NCBI GenBank assembly: GCA_046260765.1
Contig: JBHEOO010000010.1
Location: 1 to 64,000 of the forward strand
DNA from: Chromatocurvus sp046260765
GTDB lineage: Bacteria; Pseudomonadota; Gammaproteobacteria; Pseudomonadales; Halieaceae
Length of the DNA stretch: 64,000 nucleotides
Direction: 5' to 3'
Each line of letters opens with the position of its first letter. The first letter of the stretch is position 1. The position numbers and the translations under genes are program-made. Under the pieces are notes generated by a model, which was not told where the DNA came from, searched no databases, and saw only the letters and a program-made list of their open reading frames with translations. This document shows, piece by piece, positions 1-8,569 of the stretch.

Positions 1-1123
1 GCTCGATACCGTGCAGAATACCGGCGAGAAAGGCGGCGATGGTGAGATGCGGCTGGGCGTCGGCGCCGGGGACGCGGTGCTCGATGCGGGTTGCGGAGGG
101 CTTGTCCAGCGGCACTCGCAGTGCAACGGTGCGATTCTCGAAACCCCAGCTTGGGGCCAGGGGCGCGTGGCTGCCGCTGCGAAAGCGGCGGTAGGAATTG
201 AGATGCGGGGCGAACAGCAGCATGCTCTGATCAAGGGTGTCGAGGCAGCCGGCGACGGCCTGGCGCAGGACGGGTGAACCTTCGGGGGCAAAAACATTCC
301 TGCCCCCGGCATCAAGCAGGCTGCAGTGCAGATGCATGCCATTGCCTGCGAGATCGCCGAAGGGCTTGGCCATGAATGCCGCACGCATGTCGTTCGCCAT
401 CGCCACGCCGCGAATGGCACGCTGCAGAAGCATGCCCTCGTCGGCGGCCGCCAACGCGTCCGCGCGGTGGTACAGGTTGATTTCGTACTGCGACGGCGCG
501 CTTTCTTTGATGAGGGTGTCCACGGGCAGATTCTGCTCGGCGCAGGCTTCGTGCACCGCGCACATGAAATCGCGCTGGGACGCCATCGCCTCAATGCCGT
601 AGGTTTCGCCACTGCCCAGCGCGCCACCGACGCGATCGGCCTGCGTGTGTGCAGGTCGGCCGAGGTCGTCAGAAGCCTGACCCAGAAGAAAAAACTCCAT
701 CTCCGTCGCGACAACCGGCGTCAGCCCATGCCCGGCAAAGCGTTCAAGCAGCCGGGACAGCAACGTGCGCGGATCGATCAGGCAGGGACTGCGATCAGGC
801 TCCAGAAGGCTGATAACCACCTGTCCGGTACCCGGCGCCCAGGGTACCGGTGCCAGCGTTCGCAACTCCGGCTGTGCATAGCCGTCGCCGTCGCCGGAGT
901 CGAATACCCAGGCATCCACGTCCCGACCCCAGCTGTCGAAGACCAGCGCGCTGACGGGCAGCTTCAGACCTCCGCTGAACAGCGTGTCCAGCTTGTCGCG
1001 GGTAATCCATTTGCCGCGCAGACTACCGGCAATATCCGGCAAGACTACCTCGAACATACCAATGCCGGGATGGGCGGCGAGAAATTCCGCCACGCCACTC
1101 ACCTTGTCGTTCATCCCTGTCAT
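1..1123 (-). CDS. puuA: Gamma-glutamylpolyamine synthetase-like glutamine synthetase (3' end cut by window)
   Basis: Type I glutamine synthetase fold, expected to ligate glutamate to putrescine or a related amine using ATP. About 374 residues are visible and the C-terminus lies outside the window. An N-terminal beta-grasp region (GSLRGKW) is followed by catalytic-domain signatures EMEFF, GNGMHLHCS and NRTVALRVP. The HLHCS form and the lack of an adenylylation-type context argue against GlnA. The divergent neighbour is a putrescine aminotransferase, which supports a role in polyamine use. The start is set at the ATG at 1123, with GGGAA about 9 bases upstream. An in-frame ATG at 1114 is also possible. 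The exact substrate amine cannot be read from the sequence. Confidence 0.85.
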   Translation of the reverse strand, partial: MTGMNDKVSGVAEFLAAHPGIGMFEVVLPDIAGSLRGKWITRDKLDTLFSGGLKLPVSALVFDSWGRDVDAWVFDSGDGDGYAQPELRTLAPVPWAPGTGQVVISLLEPDRSPCLIDPRTLLSRLLERFAGHGLTPVVATEMEFFLLGQASDDLGRPAHTQADRVGGALGSGETYGIEAMASQRDFMCAVHEACAEQNLPVDTLIKESAPSQYEINLYHRADALAAADEGMLLQRAIRGVAMANDMRAAFMAKPFGDLAGNGMHLHCSLLDAGGRNVFAPEGSPVLRQAVAGCLDTLDQSMLLFAPHLNSYRRFRSGSHAPLAPSWGFENRTVALRVPLDKPSATRIEHRVPGADAQPHLTIAAFLAGILHGIE

Positions 1124-1275
1124 TCGCTATCGTTCCCGGGCCACACCAACACCTTTGGGGTACTGGTTTCGTACCCTCGCTGTGCCACACTTTACGCTTA
1201 ATCGCAGCGCCACAGCCACAATACCCACGGGTGAGTCACCCAAGGGGGGACTGCGCCAACCGCTACCGAGGCAGT
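1124..1275. promoter_or_regulatory. Divergent control region between the polyamine genes with two inverted repeats
   Basis: This 152-bp gap must hold the promoters for both divergent genes. It contains GGGTAC-N7-GTACCC at 1158-1176 and the 13-bp palindrome GGGTGA-G-TCACCC at 1229-1241. Either could be the site of a polyamine-responsive repressor. No strong -35/-10 pair was recognised. The repeats are seen directly; the operator role is inference. Confidence 0.35.
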
Positions 1276-2649
1276 ATGATGAACTCTTCCGTTGATACCG
1301 CGACCCTGCGCCAGCTCGATCAGTCTCACCACCTGCACCCCTTTACCGATTTTGGAAATTATGCGCAGGACGGCGGGCGGATTATCAGTCGCGCGGAACA
1401 CATCTACATTTACGACAGCGACGGCAATGCCATGCTCGACGGCATGTCCGGACTCTGGTGCTGCAACCTGGGCTACAGCCAGAAGGCGATTGTCGAGGCG
1501 GTGTATCAGCAGATGCAGGAGCTTCCCTACTACAACAATTTCTTCCGCTGCTCGAACCAGCCTGCGGTGGAGCTGGCCAGCCAGCTGGCCAGGCTCTCGC
1601 CTGCAAACTTCAATCACGTGTTTTTCACCAACTCTGGCTCCGAGGCCAACGACACCAACATACGTCTGGTGCACCGCTACTACGACCTGATCGGCAAACC
1701 GGAAAAAAAGCAGATCATCAGCCGTAAGAATGCCTATCACGGCAGTACGATTGCCGCCTCCTCCCTGGGCGGCATGCAGGCAATGCACGAACAGGCTATC
1801 GGGCTCAACTACGTACACCATATCAACCAGCCGCACTGGTTCGAGCTGGGCGGTGAACTCAGTCCAGACGATTTCGGCATTGCTGTCGCTCGTGAACTGC
1901 AGACGAAAATCGACGAACTGGGCGAGGAGAGGGTTGCCGCGTTCATCGCAGAGCCGGTGCAGGGCGCCGGCGGCGTGATCATACCCCCCGACACTTACTG
2001 GCCCGAAATACAGCGCATCTGCGATGAACGTGACATTCTGCTGATCGCCGATGAGGTCATCTGCGGTTTCGGTCGCACCGGCACCTGGTGGGGCAGCGAA
2101 ACCTACCGCATCAAACCCCACCTGATGACCTTCGCCAAGGCCATCACTAACGGCTACATGCCCCTTGGTGGCGTGCTGGTCAGTGACACCGTCAGTGATG
2201 TCCTGCTCGGAAGTAGCGGCGAATTCACCCACGGCCTTACCTATTCCGGCCACCCGGCCGCCTGCGCCGCCGGGCTGGCCACGCTGGGCATCCTTGAAAA
2301 GACCGGCATTATCGAATCTGCTGCGCGGGACATCGCGCCGCACTTCCAGCGCCGGCTGCGAGAATTTACTGATCATCCTATCGTGGGGGAAGTGCGCGGC
2401 AAGGGTATGTTCGCCGCCGTGGAGCTGGTCAGGGACAAAGGCTCGCGAGAGCGTCTGGCGCCGAAATCCGCCGGCGCGGTCTATTGCCGCGACCAGGCCA
2501 ACAACAACGGCCTGATGGTGCGCCAGACCGGCGATGCCATGATCACCGCACCGCCGCTGGTGTGCAGCATTGAGGAGATAGATATCCTGGTCGACAAGCT
2601 GGGCCAGGCGCTGGATGCCACCGCCTCCCACTACGGTATGAACGGCTAG
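1276..2649 (+). CDS. spuC: Putrescine-pyruvate aminotransferase, class III
   Basis: PLP-dependent class III transaminase of 457 residues, matching the SpuC group that moves the amino group of putrescine or cadaverine to pyruvate. The N-terminal HHLHPFTDF, the GLWCCNLGY and FFTNSGSEAND blocks, DEVICGFGRTG and FAKAITNGYMPLGG are all present; the last places the PLP lysine at about residue 288. Tandem ATGs at 1276 and 1279 are both possible starts, with GAGG at 1268-1271. An upstream GTG at 1231 in the same frame is not supported. It is divergent from the glutamylpolyamine synthetase, so the two probably serve one polyamine degradation route. A beta-alanine or other omega-amino acid substrate cannot be excluded. 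Confidence 0.88.
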   Translation: MMNSSVDTATLRQLDQSHHLHPFTDFGNYAQDGGRIISRAEHIYIYDSDGNAMLDGMSGLWCCNLGYSQKAIVEAVYQQMQELPYYNNFFRCSNQPAVELASQLARLSPANFNHVFFTNSGSEANDTNIRLVHRYYDLIGKPEKKQIISRKNAYHGSTIAASSLGGMQAMHEQAIGLNYVHHINQPHWFELGGELSPDDFGIAVARELQTKIDELGEERVAAFIAEPVQGAGGVIIPPDTYWPEIQRICDERDILLIADEVICGFGRTGTWWGSETYRIKPHLMTFAKAITNGYMPLGGVLVSDTVSDVLLGSSGEFTHGLTYSGHPAACAAGLATLGILEKTGIIESAARDIAPHFQRRLREFTDHPIVGEVRGKGMFAAVELVRDKGSRERLAPKSAGAVYCRDQANNNGLMVRQTGDAMITAPPLVCSIEEIDILVDKLGQALDATASHYGMNG

Positions 2650-2744
2650 CTGCCCCGGATGGCAAACGGAACACCTGCGAGCTATCCGTTGTCTGAGGAC
2701 GTAACACGCCGATTTTCACCGTCAATTTTGAAGGAATGTCCCGC

Positions 2745-3284
2745 ATGCACCAAGCGCAAAAGACCGTGGGTAGTGCGTCCCGCTGGCTGCGTATCATTGC
2801 CCTCATCGCGGTCGTCATGGCGCCGTATGGCCTACAGGCCGCGAGCGAGCTCGAAAAGGTAGGCGAAGCGCGCCTCAAGGTGCTGTTCTGGTCTGTGTAT
2901 GATTCACGCCTCTACGCCGAGGACGGGATCTACCATCCTGGAAAACGCCCTCTTAAGCTTGAGATAGAGTACCTGCGCGACATCCGCGCCGAAGACCTCG
3001 TGAAACGCACCGGCAAGGAGTGGGACGACCTGGGCGTCACGCAAGCACGGCAGGACGAGTGGATGGATAAATTACTGGGGCTATGGCCCGATGTGAGCAA
3101 AAACGACGTGCTTATACTGGAGCTGGACGCAGATAATCATGCGACCTTCTACCGGAATGACGAACTTCTGGGGACGATTGAGGACGGCGACTTCGGCCAG
3201 AATTTCATCGATATCTGGTTGTCTCCGGACACGTCGCGGCCCGGTATCCGGCTAGCACTGATCGGAGGAAAAGAGCACGACTGA
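2745..3284 (+). CDS. Chalcone isomerase-like exported protein
   Basis: Small exported protein of 179 residues resembling the bacterial chalcone-isomerase-like family, whose role in bacteria is unsettled. A hydrophobic signal segment (RIIALIAVVMAPYGLQA) ends at an AxA-type site, and the mature protein begins near ASELEKVGEARL. Family-like stretches are FWSVYDSRLYA and LEIEYLRDI, and a C-terminal part that includes FGQNFIDIWL. GAAGGA at 2730-2735 sits 9 bases before the ATG at 2745 and directly abuts another ATG at 2736, so 2745 is chosen. It ends 10 bp from the convergent dehydrogenase gene. True chalcone isomerase activity is unlikely. Confidence 0.75.
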   Translation: MHQAQKTVGSASRWLRIIALIAVVMAPYGLQAASELEKVGEARLKVLFWSVYDSRLYAEDGIYHPGKRPLKLEIEYLRDIRAEDLVKRTGKEWDDLGVTQARQDEWMDKLLGLWPDVSKNDVLILELDADNHATFYRNDELLGTIEDGDFGQNFIDIWLSPDTSRPGIRLALIGGKEHD

Positions 3285-3294
3285 CCAGAAAGCG

Positions 3295-4929
3295 TTAAAC
3301 GACAGCGCGCAGATTCGACGACGGGTTCTGCGCAAAATATTCCTGGAGTTTTGCCTCCGACTCCCCTGGAAAAAGAATGTCACAAGCGTGCCGAAGTCCG
3401 GGCGCTGCTGCTATTGTTTCCCAGCGTACAACCTGTTCAATCTTGGAACGACGGCGCATGAAGTCTTCCAGCTTGACAATCATCTCGCGGCGCGCGGCAA
3501 GCTCTATTTCGCACCGCGTATATTCCGCTGTCTTGATCAGCAGGCTGACGCTATCTCCATCTTCCCGAATACGCTCCAGAAGCTGGAATGCGGCGTCGCC
3601 GTAGCGGCGCCAGAAGCGCTCTGACAAGGGTTCGGAAGAACCTGGGGCGGTCATCGCATCGAGGTTCATGAGTCGCGCCTGGGTCATGAAGCGTTCCCGG
3701 GATTCGGTACCGGGCTCGCCGTACCAGCGCGCCTTCGGCTCTGGCAATGACACGCCCAGTCCGGCCACATGGGCTGCCACCTCGTCACCCACATTGAGAC
3801 AGTCAGTCAGCTTGCCACCAAAAATACTGATCTGGCGATGCGCATGATCCACTTCAATCTCGTGTTTTCGTGACAGCTGTACCCAGTCGGCATCATTGTC
3901 GCCCCCCGCCACGGCGAGCGGCCGCACACCCACCCGCTCGGCAATCACATCTGCGACGGTCAGCGGTCGCTCGAGATCCAGCAGTGCATTGACGTTGTCC
4001 AGGACGAACTTGCGATCGCCTTCTGTCACCCCGACCGCCGGATCTTCGACCCGGGTATCTGTGGTGCCGATACAGGTTTTCTGGCCCATGGGAATCAGGA
4101 AAAACAGGCGCCCATCGCTAGCAAAGAAAGTCAGCACGCGCTTGTTGTCGGTAACGCGGTCGACGATCAGGTGAATGCCTTTAGAGAGAAGATGTCGATA
4201 TCGTGTGGATGTACCCAGCTGCGCATTGAAAGGGTCAACCCAGGGGCCGCAGGCATTCACCATCACTCGCGAGCGCACGGGAAAGGTCTCGCCGGTCAGC
4301 TCGTCGCGCGCGGTGGTGTGCCAGTACTCGCCATCGAATTGCGCGCCCTGTGAGCCCACGTAGTTGGCGGCAACACAGCCGAAGTCCAGGCTTCTGCGAA
4401 TGAAGTTGAAGACGAAGCGGGCATCGTTGTCATAGAGATAGCAATCGGAATACTCAAGGCCACCGGCGGCGTTTCGGGTATTGACCACCGGTTCTGCCGC
4501 CTTGATCGCACGCGCTGTGAGATAGCGTGGCGGCCGTGTCTTGAAGCGACCGATCATCCAGTACAGCACGGCACCGAGAAATACAAAAAACGACCAGAAT
4601 CGGAAACCGCGCTGAATCGTAGTGAAGAAACGCACTTCGCGAACCGTAGAGGGATAAGCGCGCATCAGTTCATTACGAGACTGGCAGAGCTTGTTGACCA
4701 GCAGATATTCGTGACTTTCCAGGTACTTGATTCCGCCCCAGGCCAGGTTGCTGGAATTGGAGCTGACGCCGCTGGCAAAGTCCTCGCGATCAATGAGTGC
4801 CGTGTTTACACCGCGCCCGGAGAGTGCCGCCGCCGCTACCGCACCATTGATACCCCCACCGACGATGAGAACATCAAAGGTCTGCGCCTGCAGGCGCCGG
4901 ATGTTACTGCTGCGCAAATTCGCTGACAT
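3295..4929 (-). CDS. glpD: FAD-dependent glycerol-3-phosphate dehydrogenase-like protein
   Basis: Membrane-associated FAD oxidoreductase of 544 residues, expected to oxidise glycerol 3-phosphate to dihydroxyacetone phosphate and pass electrons to quinone. The N-terminal Rossmann motif DVLIVGGGINGA binds FAD. NSSNLAWGGIKYLE, LYDNDARF and NACGPWVD are typical of the family, and GIHLIVDR with CIGTTDT follows. The hydrophobic segment FWSFFVFLGAVLYWMIG could contact the membrane. The start is placed at the ATG at 4929 (MSANLRSS); an ATG at 4953 is possible, and the frame stays open far upstream without family similarity. No glpK or glpF is nearby, so the physiological substrate is inferred from family only. 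Confidence 0.82.
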   Translation of the reverse strand: MSANLRSSNIRRLQAQTFDVLIVGGGINGAVAAAALSGRGVNTALIDREDFASGVSSNSSNLAWGGIKYLESHEYLLVNKLCQSRNELMRAYPSTVREVRFFTTIQRGFRFWSFFVFLGAVLYWMIGRFKTRPPRYLTARAIKAAEPVVNTRNAAGGLEYSDCYLYDNDARFVFNFIRRSLDFGCVAANYVGSQGAQFDGEYWHTTARDELTGETFPVRSRVMVNACGPWVDPFNAQLGTSTRYRHLLSKGIHLIVDRVTDNKRVLTFFASDGRLFFLIPMGQKTCIGTTDTRVEDPAVGVTEGDRKFVLDNVNALLDLERPLTVADVIAERVGVRPLAVAGGDNDADWVQLSRKHEIEVDHAHRQISIFGGKLTDCLNVGDEVAAHVAGLGVSLPEPKARWYGEPGTESRERFMTQARLMNLDAMTAPGSSEPLSERFWRRYGDAAFQLLERIREDGDSVSLLIKTAEYTRCEIELAARREMIVKLEDFMRRRSKIEQVVRWETIAAAPGLRHACDILFPGESEAKLQEYFAQNPSSNLRAVV

Positions 4930-5022
4930 AGTCGCTGCGCGTGCCGCGTGCATGAACAGAACTGGACACGCCTCCCTCCCTGCCTCCACTATAGACGCTT
5001 TTCCGCAGCGAACAACCGAGCC

Positions 5023-6102
5023 ATGCCCGCACACAACCCGGAAACCCACCGCGGTTTGACCTATCCTTACGGTCGCCAGATCAACCCGGAACCCGGCGTT
5101 CCCGAGCAGATTGCCGACGGTGTCTGGTGGGTGCGTTTTCGCATGCCCATGAGCCTGGACCACATCAACCTGTGGTTGCTGGAGGACGAAGACGGCTGGA
5201 CTGTGGTCGACACCTGCCTGAACCTGCCGGAGGCGCGTGACACCTGGCAGGGTCTGTTCGACGGTTTCATGGCGGGCAAGCCGGTGGCACGCGTCATCTG
5301 CACGCACATGCACCCGGACCATGTGGGGCTTGCAGGCTGGATTGTCGAGAAGTACGGCTGCGAGCTGTGGATGTCGCGGGAGGAGTTTCTCATGTGCCGC
5401 GCGCTTGTGGCGGACACGGGCCGCGAGGCACCAGCGGTTGCACTGGATTTCTATCGCCGCGCGGGCTACACCGAAGACAATCTGGCGCAGTACAGCAAGC
5501 GCTTCGGTTTCTTCGGCAAGGCGGTGTACACCCTCCCGGACAGCTTCCGGCGGCTGGTTGACCGCCAGACCCTGACCATTGGCGGACGTTACTGGCAGGT
5601 GATCGTGGGCAGCGGCCACTCACCGGAGCACGCCTGTCTGTACTGCCCGGAACTGAAGCTGTTGATCGCCGGCGACCAGGTTCTGCCACGCATCTCGCCG
5701 AACGTATCCGTGTTTCCCACCGAACCGGAGGGCGACCCGCTGAAAGACTGGCTGCGCTCCGGCGCGCGGATTCGCGAGACGCTGCCGGACGACCTTCTGG
5801 TACTGCCGTCACACGAGGCGCCGTTCTACGGGCTGCATGTACGCCTGAGTCAGCTGTTGGAGGGTCACAACCGGGACCTCGACAAGCTCTATGACTTTCT
5901 GGAGCAGCCGCAGCGGGCCGTGGACTGTTTTCCGGCCCTGTTCAAGCGCGAGATAGATGGCCAGTCGCTGGGGCTGGCGACGGGAGAAACGCTGGCGCAC
6001 CTGAACTGCCTGCTTTATCGTCGCCGCGCCAGGCGCATCCGGGACGCTGATGGCGTCAACTGGTACGAGCAGATACCGTATACAGTGGGCGACGGAGAGT
6101 GA
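5023..6102 (+). CDS. MBL-fold metallo-hydrolase
   Basis: Metallo-beta-lactamase-fold hydrolase of 359 residues. The metal-binding motif is THMHPDHVG, followed by GSGHSPEH and LIAGDQVLPRISPNV, which supply the later metal ligands. The C-terminal third (LPSHEAPFYGLHVRL to LNCLLYRRRARR) is a helical region often seen in MBL proteins with hydrolase activity on thioesters or lactones. Start at the ATG at 5023; an in-frame GTG at 4948 would extend into the divergent glpD-like gene without conserved sequence. The 93-bp gap to that gene probably holds both promoters. The substrate is unknown. Confidence 0.82.
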   Translation: MPAHNPETHRGLTYPYGRQINPEPGVPEQIADGVWWVRFRMPMSLDHINLWLLEDEDGWTVVDTCLNLPEARDTWQGLFDGFMAGKPVARVICTHMHPDHVGLAGWIVEKYGCELWMSREEFLMCRALVADTGREAPAVALDFYRRAGYTEDNLAQYSKRFGFFGKAVYTLPDSFRRLVDRQTLTIGGRYWQVIVGSGHSPEHACLYCPELKLLIAGDQVLPRISPNVSVFPTEPEGDPLKDWLRSGARIRETLPDDLLVLPSHEAPFYGLHVRLSQLLEGHNRDLDKLYDFLEQPQRAVDCFPALFKREIDGQSLGLATGETLAHLNCLLYRRRARRIRDADGVNWYEQIPYTVGDGE

Positions 6103-6119
6103 CTCCTCGCTTCACTGTC

Positions 6120-6164
6120 GCGGGAGTCATCCCGCAGGACTGAACAGAAGGGTCTCCCGACCCT
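6120..6164. terminator. Two hairpins between convergent genes
   Basis: GCGGGA-N4-TCCCGC at 6120-6135 and AGGGTC-N4-GACCCT at 6149-6164 lie between the ends of two convergent genes. Neither is followed by a clear T-run, so a terminator role is inferred from position and symmetry. Confidence 0.4.
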
Positions 6165-6178
6165 GCAGATGGCAGCGT

Positions 6179-7378
6179 TCAGTTTGCGGCGATTTTTGCC
6201 AGTATTGCTCGTGTGTTGTGCCTGTCGAGCAGCTTTGGCACCAGATAGGCGCTACCCTCGGCAACTGCAAGATCCACGAGATAATCAAAATCCTCTGGCT
6301 TTACCTTGTCCGAAGTCCCGGCAATGCCCACGTCTGAGCGCAGTTGGCGAACCGCCTCGATGAACGCCAGCGCCTGCTCTGCCTGCGACTGGCCATCCTG
6401 GGCCGCGCCAATCAGTTGCGACAGCTCGGCAAGGCGCGGCCCCGCTTCCTCGCGGCAATATTCAAGGACATGCGGCAGCACCAGCGCATTGGCATAGCCG
6501 TGGGGGATGCCGTACTTGCCCCCGAGCTGGTGCGCAATGGCGTGCACACTGCCGACATTGACCTGATTGATCGCCATCCCCGCATAATAGGCGGCCATAC
6601 TCATGCCGTCCCTGGCGTCACGATTCTGGCCATCGTTGTAGGCTGTGCGCAGATGATCAAACACCAGCTTCACCGCGCGGCGGGAGCACTCGGTGCGAGT
6701 CCCCCGATCCCAGATGGAAATATACGCCTCAACGGCATGGGTCAGGGCATCAATGCCGGTGGCGGCGGTGATTGCCGGCGGCAGGCCGAGCATGAGGTCG
6801 CTGTCCAGTGCTGCCGCAGCCGGCAGCAGCCCCGCTCCTGAGATTACGCCTTTTTCATGGTTGTCACTGTCTGAAATGACTGCGCCCATCGTGGCTTCGG
6901 ACCCGGTCCCCGCCGTTGTCGGGATCGCGTACAGCGGGAATACCTCATGTTTCACTTTGCCAAGGCCAATCCAGTTGCGTGGATCTTCGTCGCTGCCACC
7001 GCCGGCGGCGATTACCTTGGCCGCATCAATAGACGACCCACCGCCGACTGCGAGCACAGTATCGGCGCCGCTGGCGCGCAGGGTGGCAATGCCCTCGGCG
7101 ACCTGCGCGAAGGTGGGATCAGGCTGTACACCGTCATACCACGCCAGTTCGACGCCGGCATCCACGAGACCCTGCACGGCGCGGTCAGCCACTCCGAGTT
7201 CCCGCAGCGGCTTGTCCGTGACCACCAGCACACGGCGTGTGCCAGTGCGTGCAATGTGTCCGCACAGCTGCCGGGCGCTGCCAGCACCAGCAAACACAAC
7301 GTAAGACAGCGGCGGCGCGAATCGCGTCAGAAGGCGCACGAGGGCAAAATACAGGGAATGCTTTAATTTAGTGAGCAT
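6179..7378 (-). CDS. Iron-containing alcohol dehydrogenase
   Basis: Group III (iron-type) NAD(P)-dependent alcohol dehydrogenase of 399 residues. The nucleotide-binding part includes VLAVGGGSSIDAAK and PTTAGTGSE. The metal site is formed by the Asp and His residues around TGIDALTHAVEAYIS and VHAIAHQLGGKYGIPHGYANA, as in active family members. The start at 7378 is an ATG with AAGG about 9 bases upstream; an in-frame start at 7462 adds only non-conserved residues. The hydrophobic N-terminus (SLYFALVRLLTRF) is longer than usual and might associate with membrane. It is divergent from a quinone oxidoreductase. The substrate alcohol is unknown. Confidence 0.87.
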   Translation of the reverse strand: MLTKLKHSLYFALVRLLTRFAPPLSYVVFAGAGSARQLCGHIARTGTRRVLVVTDKPLRELGVADRAVQGLVDAGVELAWYDGVQPDPTFAQVAEGIATLRASGADTVLAVGGGSSIDAAKVIAAGGGSDEDPRNWIGLGKVKHEVFPLYAIPTTAGTGSEATMGAVISDSDNHEKGVISGAGLLPAAAALDSDLMLGLPPAITAATGIDALTHAVEAYISIWDRGTRTECSRRAVKLVFDHLRTAYNDGQNRDARDGMSMAAYYAGMAINQVNVGSVHAIAHQLGGKYGIPHGYANALVLPHVLEYCREEAGPRLAELSQLIGAAQDGQSQAEQALAFIEAVRQLRSDVGIAGTSDKVKPEDFDYLVDLAVAEGSAYLVPKLLDRHNTRAILAKIAAN

Positions 7379-7489
7379 GATGATTAGCCTTATTCTGGGC
7401 GATTGGATCGTCTTTGCGACGCGGTGTTGACGGCGCACACACCACGCCGGGAAGAGTAGCAAGCCATAGCGCTACCGGAAAGCCACAGT

Positions 7490-7540
7490 GAAAGCAGTCC
7501 GCCAAAGCAGACACGCGAAAGCAGTCGCGCGAAAGCAGTG
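7490..7540. repeat. Degenerate GAAAGCAGT repeats in a leader
   Basis: Three full GAAAGCAGT units (from 7490, 7516 and 7532) and one shortened AAAGCAG (7504-7510) lie just before the ribosome binding site of the quinone oxidoreductase gene. The last two are part of the 12-base unit CGCGAAAGCAGT. They look like local tandem duplication; any regulatory effect is unknown. Confidence 0.6.
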
Positions 7541-7553
7541 AGAGGAGTACAGC

Positions 7554-8564
7554 ATGCAGAATCAGGAAACACCGCCAGCCGAGCGCCATTTCGTCACCGT
7601 TGACCCGGATGACCAGTCACTCGGGCTGGCGCGGGAAGCCATGCCGGTGCCGGCGGCGGATCAGGTTCTTATCCGCGTGGATCACGCCGGCATCAACCGC
7701 GCCGACCTGCTGCAGCGCAAAGGCCTGTACCCGCCCCCCGAGGACGCATCACCTGTTATGGGTCTTGAGGTGGCTGGGACCATTGTCGCTCGCGGCGCGC
7801 AGGCGGGGGACTGGCAGATCGGTGACAGAGTCTGCGCCCTGACTCACGGTGGCGGCTACGCGGATTACACCGTCGCGCCTGTCGTTCAGTGCCTGCCTGT
7901 TCCCAGGGGTTACAGCCTGGCGCAGGCGGCCGCACTGCCTGAGGCGCTGCTCACTATCTGGCACAACCTTTACCAGCGCTGTCGCCTGCAATCCGGCGAG
8001 ACAGTTCTGATCCACGGCGGCGCCAGCGGTATCGGTACCCTGGGCATCGGCATGGCCAACGCGCTGGGTGCCAGGGTGCTGACCACCGCCGGCAGCACAG
8101 CCAAGTGCAGCGCCCTGCTCGACCTCGGCGCCAGCTACGCGTTCAACTATCAGGAGCAGGACTTCGCTGCGGAAATTGAAACACTGGGGCTCAAGGACAA
8201 AATTAACGTAATTCTTGACATGGTTGGCGGCGACTACATCCAGAAAAATCTCGACGTCGTTGCAGCGGAAGGTCGAATCGTTTCCATTGCGTTCATTCGT
8301 GGTTTCAAGGCCGAGGTCAACTTTGCCCCCATGCTGCTCAAGCGCGTCACCCTGACAGGCTCGACACTGCGCGCGCAGACCTTTGCCCAGAAGGCGGTTA
8401 TGGTTGAGGAAGTGCTGGAGCATGTGTACCCGCATCTCGACCATGGCGAGCTATACCCGGTTATAGACAGCGTCTTCCCGATGGCGCAGGTCGCAGACGC
8501 TCACGCACGCATGGAGAATAGCGAGCACATGGGCAAGATCCTGCTGCGTATGACAGCGGACTGA
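7554..8564 (+). CDS. NAD(P)H:quinone oxidoreductase, PIG3-type MDR family
   Basis: Zinc-free medium-chain dehydrogenase/reductase of 336 residues, expected to reduce quinones with NADPH. The N-terminal GroES-like part has HAGINRADLLQRKGLYPPP and GLEVAGTI, characteristic of the PIG3 group. The cofactor domain has VLIHGGASGIGTLGIGMA and the later VILDMVGGDYIQKNL. The catalytic zinc cysteines of alcohol dehydrogenases are absent, as expected. AGAGGAG at 7540-7546 lies seven bases before the ATG at 7554. The next gene starts only 5 bp after its stop. Confidence 0.88.
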   Translation: MQNQETPPAERHFVTVDPDDQSLGLAREAMPVPAADQVLIRVDHAGINRADLLQRKGLYPPPEDASPVMGLEVAGTIVARGAQAGDWQIGDRVCALTHGGGYADYTVAPVVQCLPVPRGYSLAQAAALPEALLTIWHNLYQRCRLQSGETVLIHGGASGIGTLGIGMANALGARVLTTAGSTAKCSALLDLGASYAFNYQEQDFAAEIETLGLKDKINVILDMVGGDYIQKNLDVVAAEGRIVSIAFIRGFKAEVNFAPMLLKRVTLTGSTLRAQTFAQKAVMVEEVLEHVYPHLDHGELYPVIDSVFPMAQVADAHARMENSEHMGKILLRMTAD

Positions 8565-8569
8565 GGACT

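Noticed and set aside
1198..2631. Long minus-strand open frame of 477 codons opposite the aminotransferase gene
   Set aside because: It is the complement of a clear class III transaminase; its translation has no recognisable motifs.
4930..5619. N-terminal extension of the GlpD-like protein by about 230 residues
   Set aside because: The extension is antisense to the MBL-fold gene, and the FAD motif begins just after the ATG at 4929.
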